NCBI RefSeq assembly: GCF_900176485.1
Contig: NZ_FWYD01000003.1
Coordinates: 62,001 to 126,000 of the forward strand
DNA: 64,000 bases
Origin: Primorskyibacter flagellatus
Lineage (GTDB): Bacteria; Pseudomonadota; Alphaproteobacteria; Rhodobacterales; Rhodobacteraceae
Direction of reading: 5' to 3'
Positions within the stretch are counted from its first letter, which is position 1, and each line of letters opens with the position of its first letter. Positions 63,302 to 64,000 of the stretch are shown here, one piece after another. The notes below the pieces were generated by a model, which worked only from the letters and a program-made list of their open reading frames with translations, was not told the origin of the DNA and ran no database searches. The position numbers were made by a program, and so were the translations under genes.

Positions 63302-63474
63302 GGAAGGGGCCTTTCGGTGACAGCATCATGTTCACCGATCTATGCCGTAGCCCGCGCGGTTTGACCACACCATTGCAAAACTCCGCGCACAAGGTGTTTT
63401 GTCTGAAACGCGCACGATCCGTTCAGAAGTCCTCAGAACGGAGCGGGTGGCTGCATTGACGTGCTGAAAACGAA

Positions 63475-63496
63475 CAGGGCACCCGCGGGCACCCTG
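63475..63496 (-). terminator. Imperfect hairpin downstream of ppaC
   Basis: CAGGG..CCCG/CGGG..CCCTG, an 11-base stem with two internal mismatches, is followed on the minus strand by TTCGTTTTC. It lies 25 bases after the pyrophosphatase stop. Confidence 0.4.
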
Positions 63497-63520
63497 ATGC
63501 AATTCTGAAATCCTGGTGGT

Positions 63521-64000
63521 TCAGACCTTGAGGTTCGGAATGATCTGCTTTTTGCGGCTCATTACGCCGGGCAGCACGACTGTGTCACCGTTGACTGACG
63601 CGTCAAAGCTCTTTTCGGCCACGGCCTTCACCAGATCGTTCGGAACAAGCAGCGTCGCCTCTTCGTTCAGGATGTCCACGACGAACAACAGCACCTGATC
63701 GACGCCGTCTTCCTTGGCCACGTCGGTCATTGCTGCCATCAGGCTGTCCTTGCGCGACAGAACCTGCGCCGGCGCGGTGGTTTCCAGAACCGAGACCCGG
63801 AATTTTGTGTCGCCGACACCGTATTCCTTGGAATCCATGCGCAGAAGCTCGGCATCTGAAAATTCGCTGACGTCTGATTTGGCCGCAAACATTTCGGCGG
63901 CATATTCGGAGATATTTATGCCCAGTTGCTCGGCCAGGGTCTCGGCCACGGCGCGGTCATGGTCGGTTGTGGTGGGCGAGCGGAATTCCAGCGTGTCCGA
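63521..64000 (-). CDS. ppaC: Manganese-dependent inorganic pyrophosphatase, C-terminal part
   Basis: The 3' portion (about 159 residues) of a DHH-family Mn-dependent pyrophosphatase; the 5' end lies beyond the right edge. The visible N-side begins SDTLEFRSPTTTDHDR, a signature of this enzyme, and the DHHA2 domain follows. The substrate-binding SRKKQIIPNL is near the C-terminus. It hydrolyses PPi to drive biosynthesis. The frame stays open to the end of the window. Confidence 0.9.
   Translation of the reverse strand, partial: SDTLEFRSPTTTDHDRAVAETLAEQLGINISEYAAEMFAAKSDVSEFSDAELLRMDSKEYGVGDTKFRVSVLETTAPAQVLSRKDSLMAAMTDVAKEDGVDQVLLFVVDILNEEATLLVPNDLVKAVAEKSFDASVNGDTVVLPGVMSRKKQIIPNLKV

Noticed and set aside
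1-64000. CRISPR arrays, insertion sequences, prophage or tRNA/rRNA genes
   Set aside because: No direct-repeat arrays, transposase or integrase genes, or cloverleaf sequences were recognised on reading the window.

Overview
The window looks like a stretch of chromosome from a Rhodobacterales (Roseobacter-group) alphaproteobacterium. The grounds are: high GC; a MutL with the endonuclease motifs of organisms that lack MutH; argJ; the rimP-nusA-ylxR-infB order with a YlxR/L7Ae fusion; the linkage of DUF3305/DUF3306/TorD/formate dehydrogenase; and Rhodobacterales-style palindromic repeats. No photosynthesis, phage, IS, CRISPR, rRNA or tRNA genes were seen.

Layout. 0-3.4 kb: end of an ammonium channel gene, mutL and rmuC. 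3.4-9.5 kb: a leader carrying two copies of GTTTA-N4-TAAAC, then the pyruvate dehydrogenase operon aceE-aceF-lpd, closed by a strong terminator. 9.5-17 kb: housekeeping genes (TSUP permease, radC, secA, a parvulin foldase, argJ, mutT) and a 40-residue conserved-looking micro-gene. 17-22.5 kb: minus-strand rimP-nusA-ylxR-infB operon with an intrinsic terminator inside its own leader. 22.8-26.9 kb: glutaryl-CoA dehydrogenase and a large Na+/H+ antiporter with a cyclic-nucleotide-binding-like tail. 26.9-31.1 kb: a ynjF-ynjB-ynjC-ynjD-like ABC transporter operon. 31.5-32.1 kb: idi.

The most coherent accessory block is 32.1-55.3 kb, a formate dehydrogenase (FDH) and molybdenum-cofactor region. It starts with maturation genes: DUF2478, fdhD, mobA, mobB, a moeA fused to an unknown N-terminal domain, and a TusA-like sulfur carrier. 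A histidine kinase and a four-gene operon of an Mrp/ApbC Fe-S carrier with three poorly known partners follow. Then come a cytochrome c, a multi-[4Fe-4S] protein, DUF3305, DUF3306, a TorD chaperone, a small Tat protein, the FDH alpha, beta and gamma subunits, a WD40-cytochrome c fusion, a 41-residue membrane peptide, and an NtrC-type regulator that has lost the GAFTGA loop. A working model: TusA/FdhD supply sulfur, MobAB/MoeA make the bis-MGD cofactor, the Fe-S proteins and TorD mature FdhA before Tat export, and FdhABC feeds formate electrons to quinone or to the local c-type cytochromes. This model is inference from gene order and families.

55.3-64 kb: UDP-sugar epimerase, a CoA-ester lyase and MaoC pair, a fatty acid desaturase, a ribF-ycgN-threonine aldolase operon, a second MaoC protein, a HAD hydrolase, and the 3' part of a Mn-dependent inorganic pyrophosphatase. 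Two families of short palindromic repeats are scattered across the window, and one has entered coding sequences.
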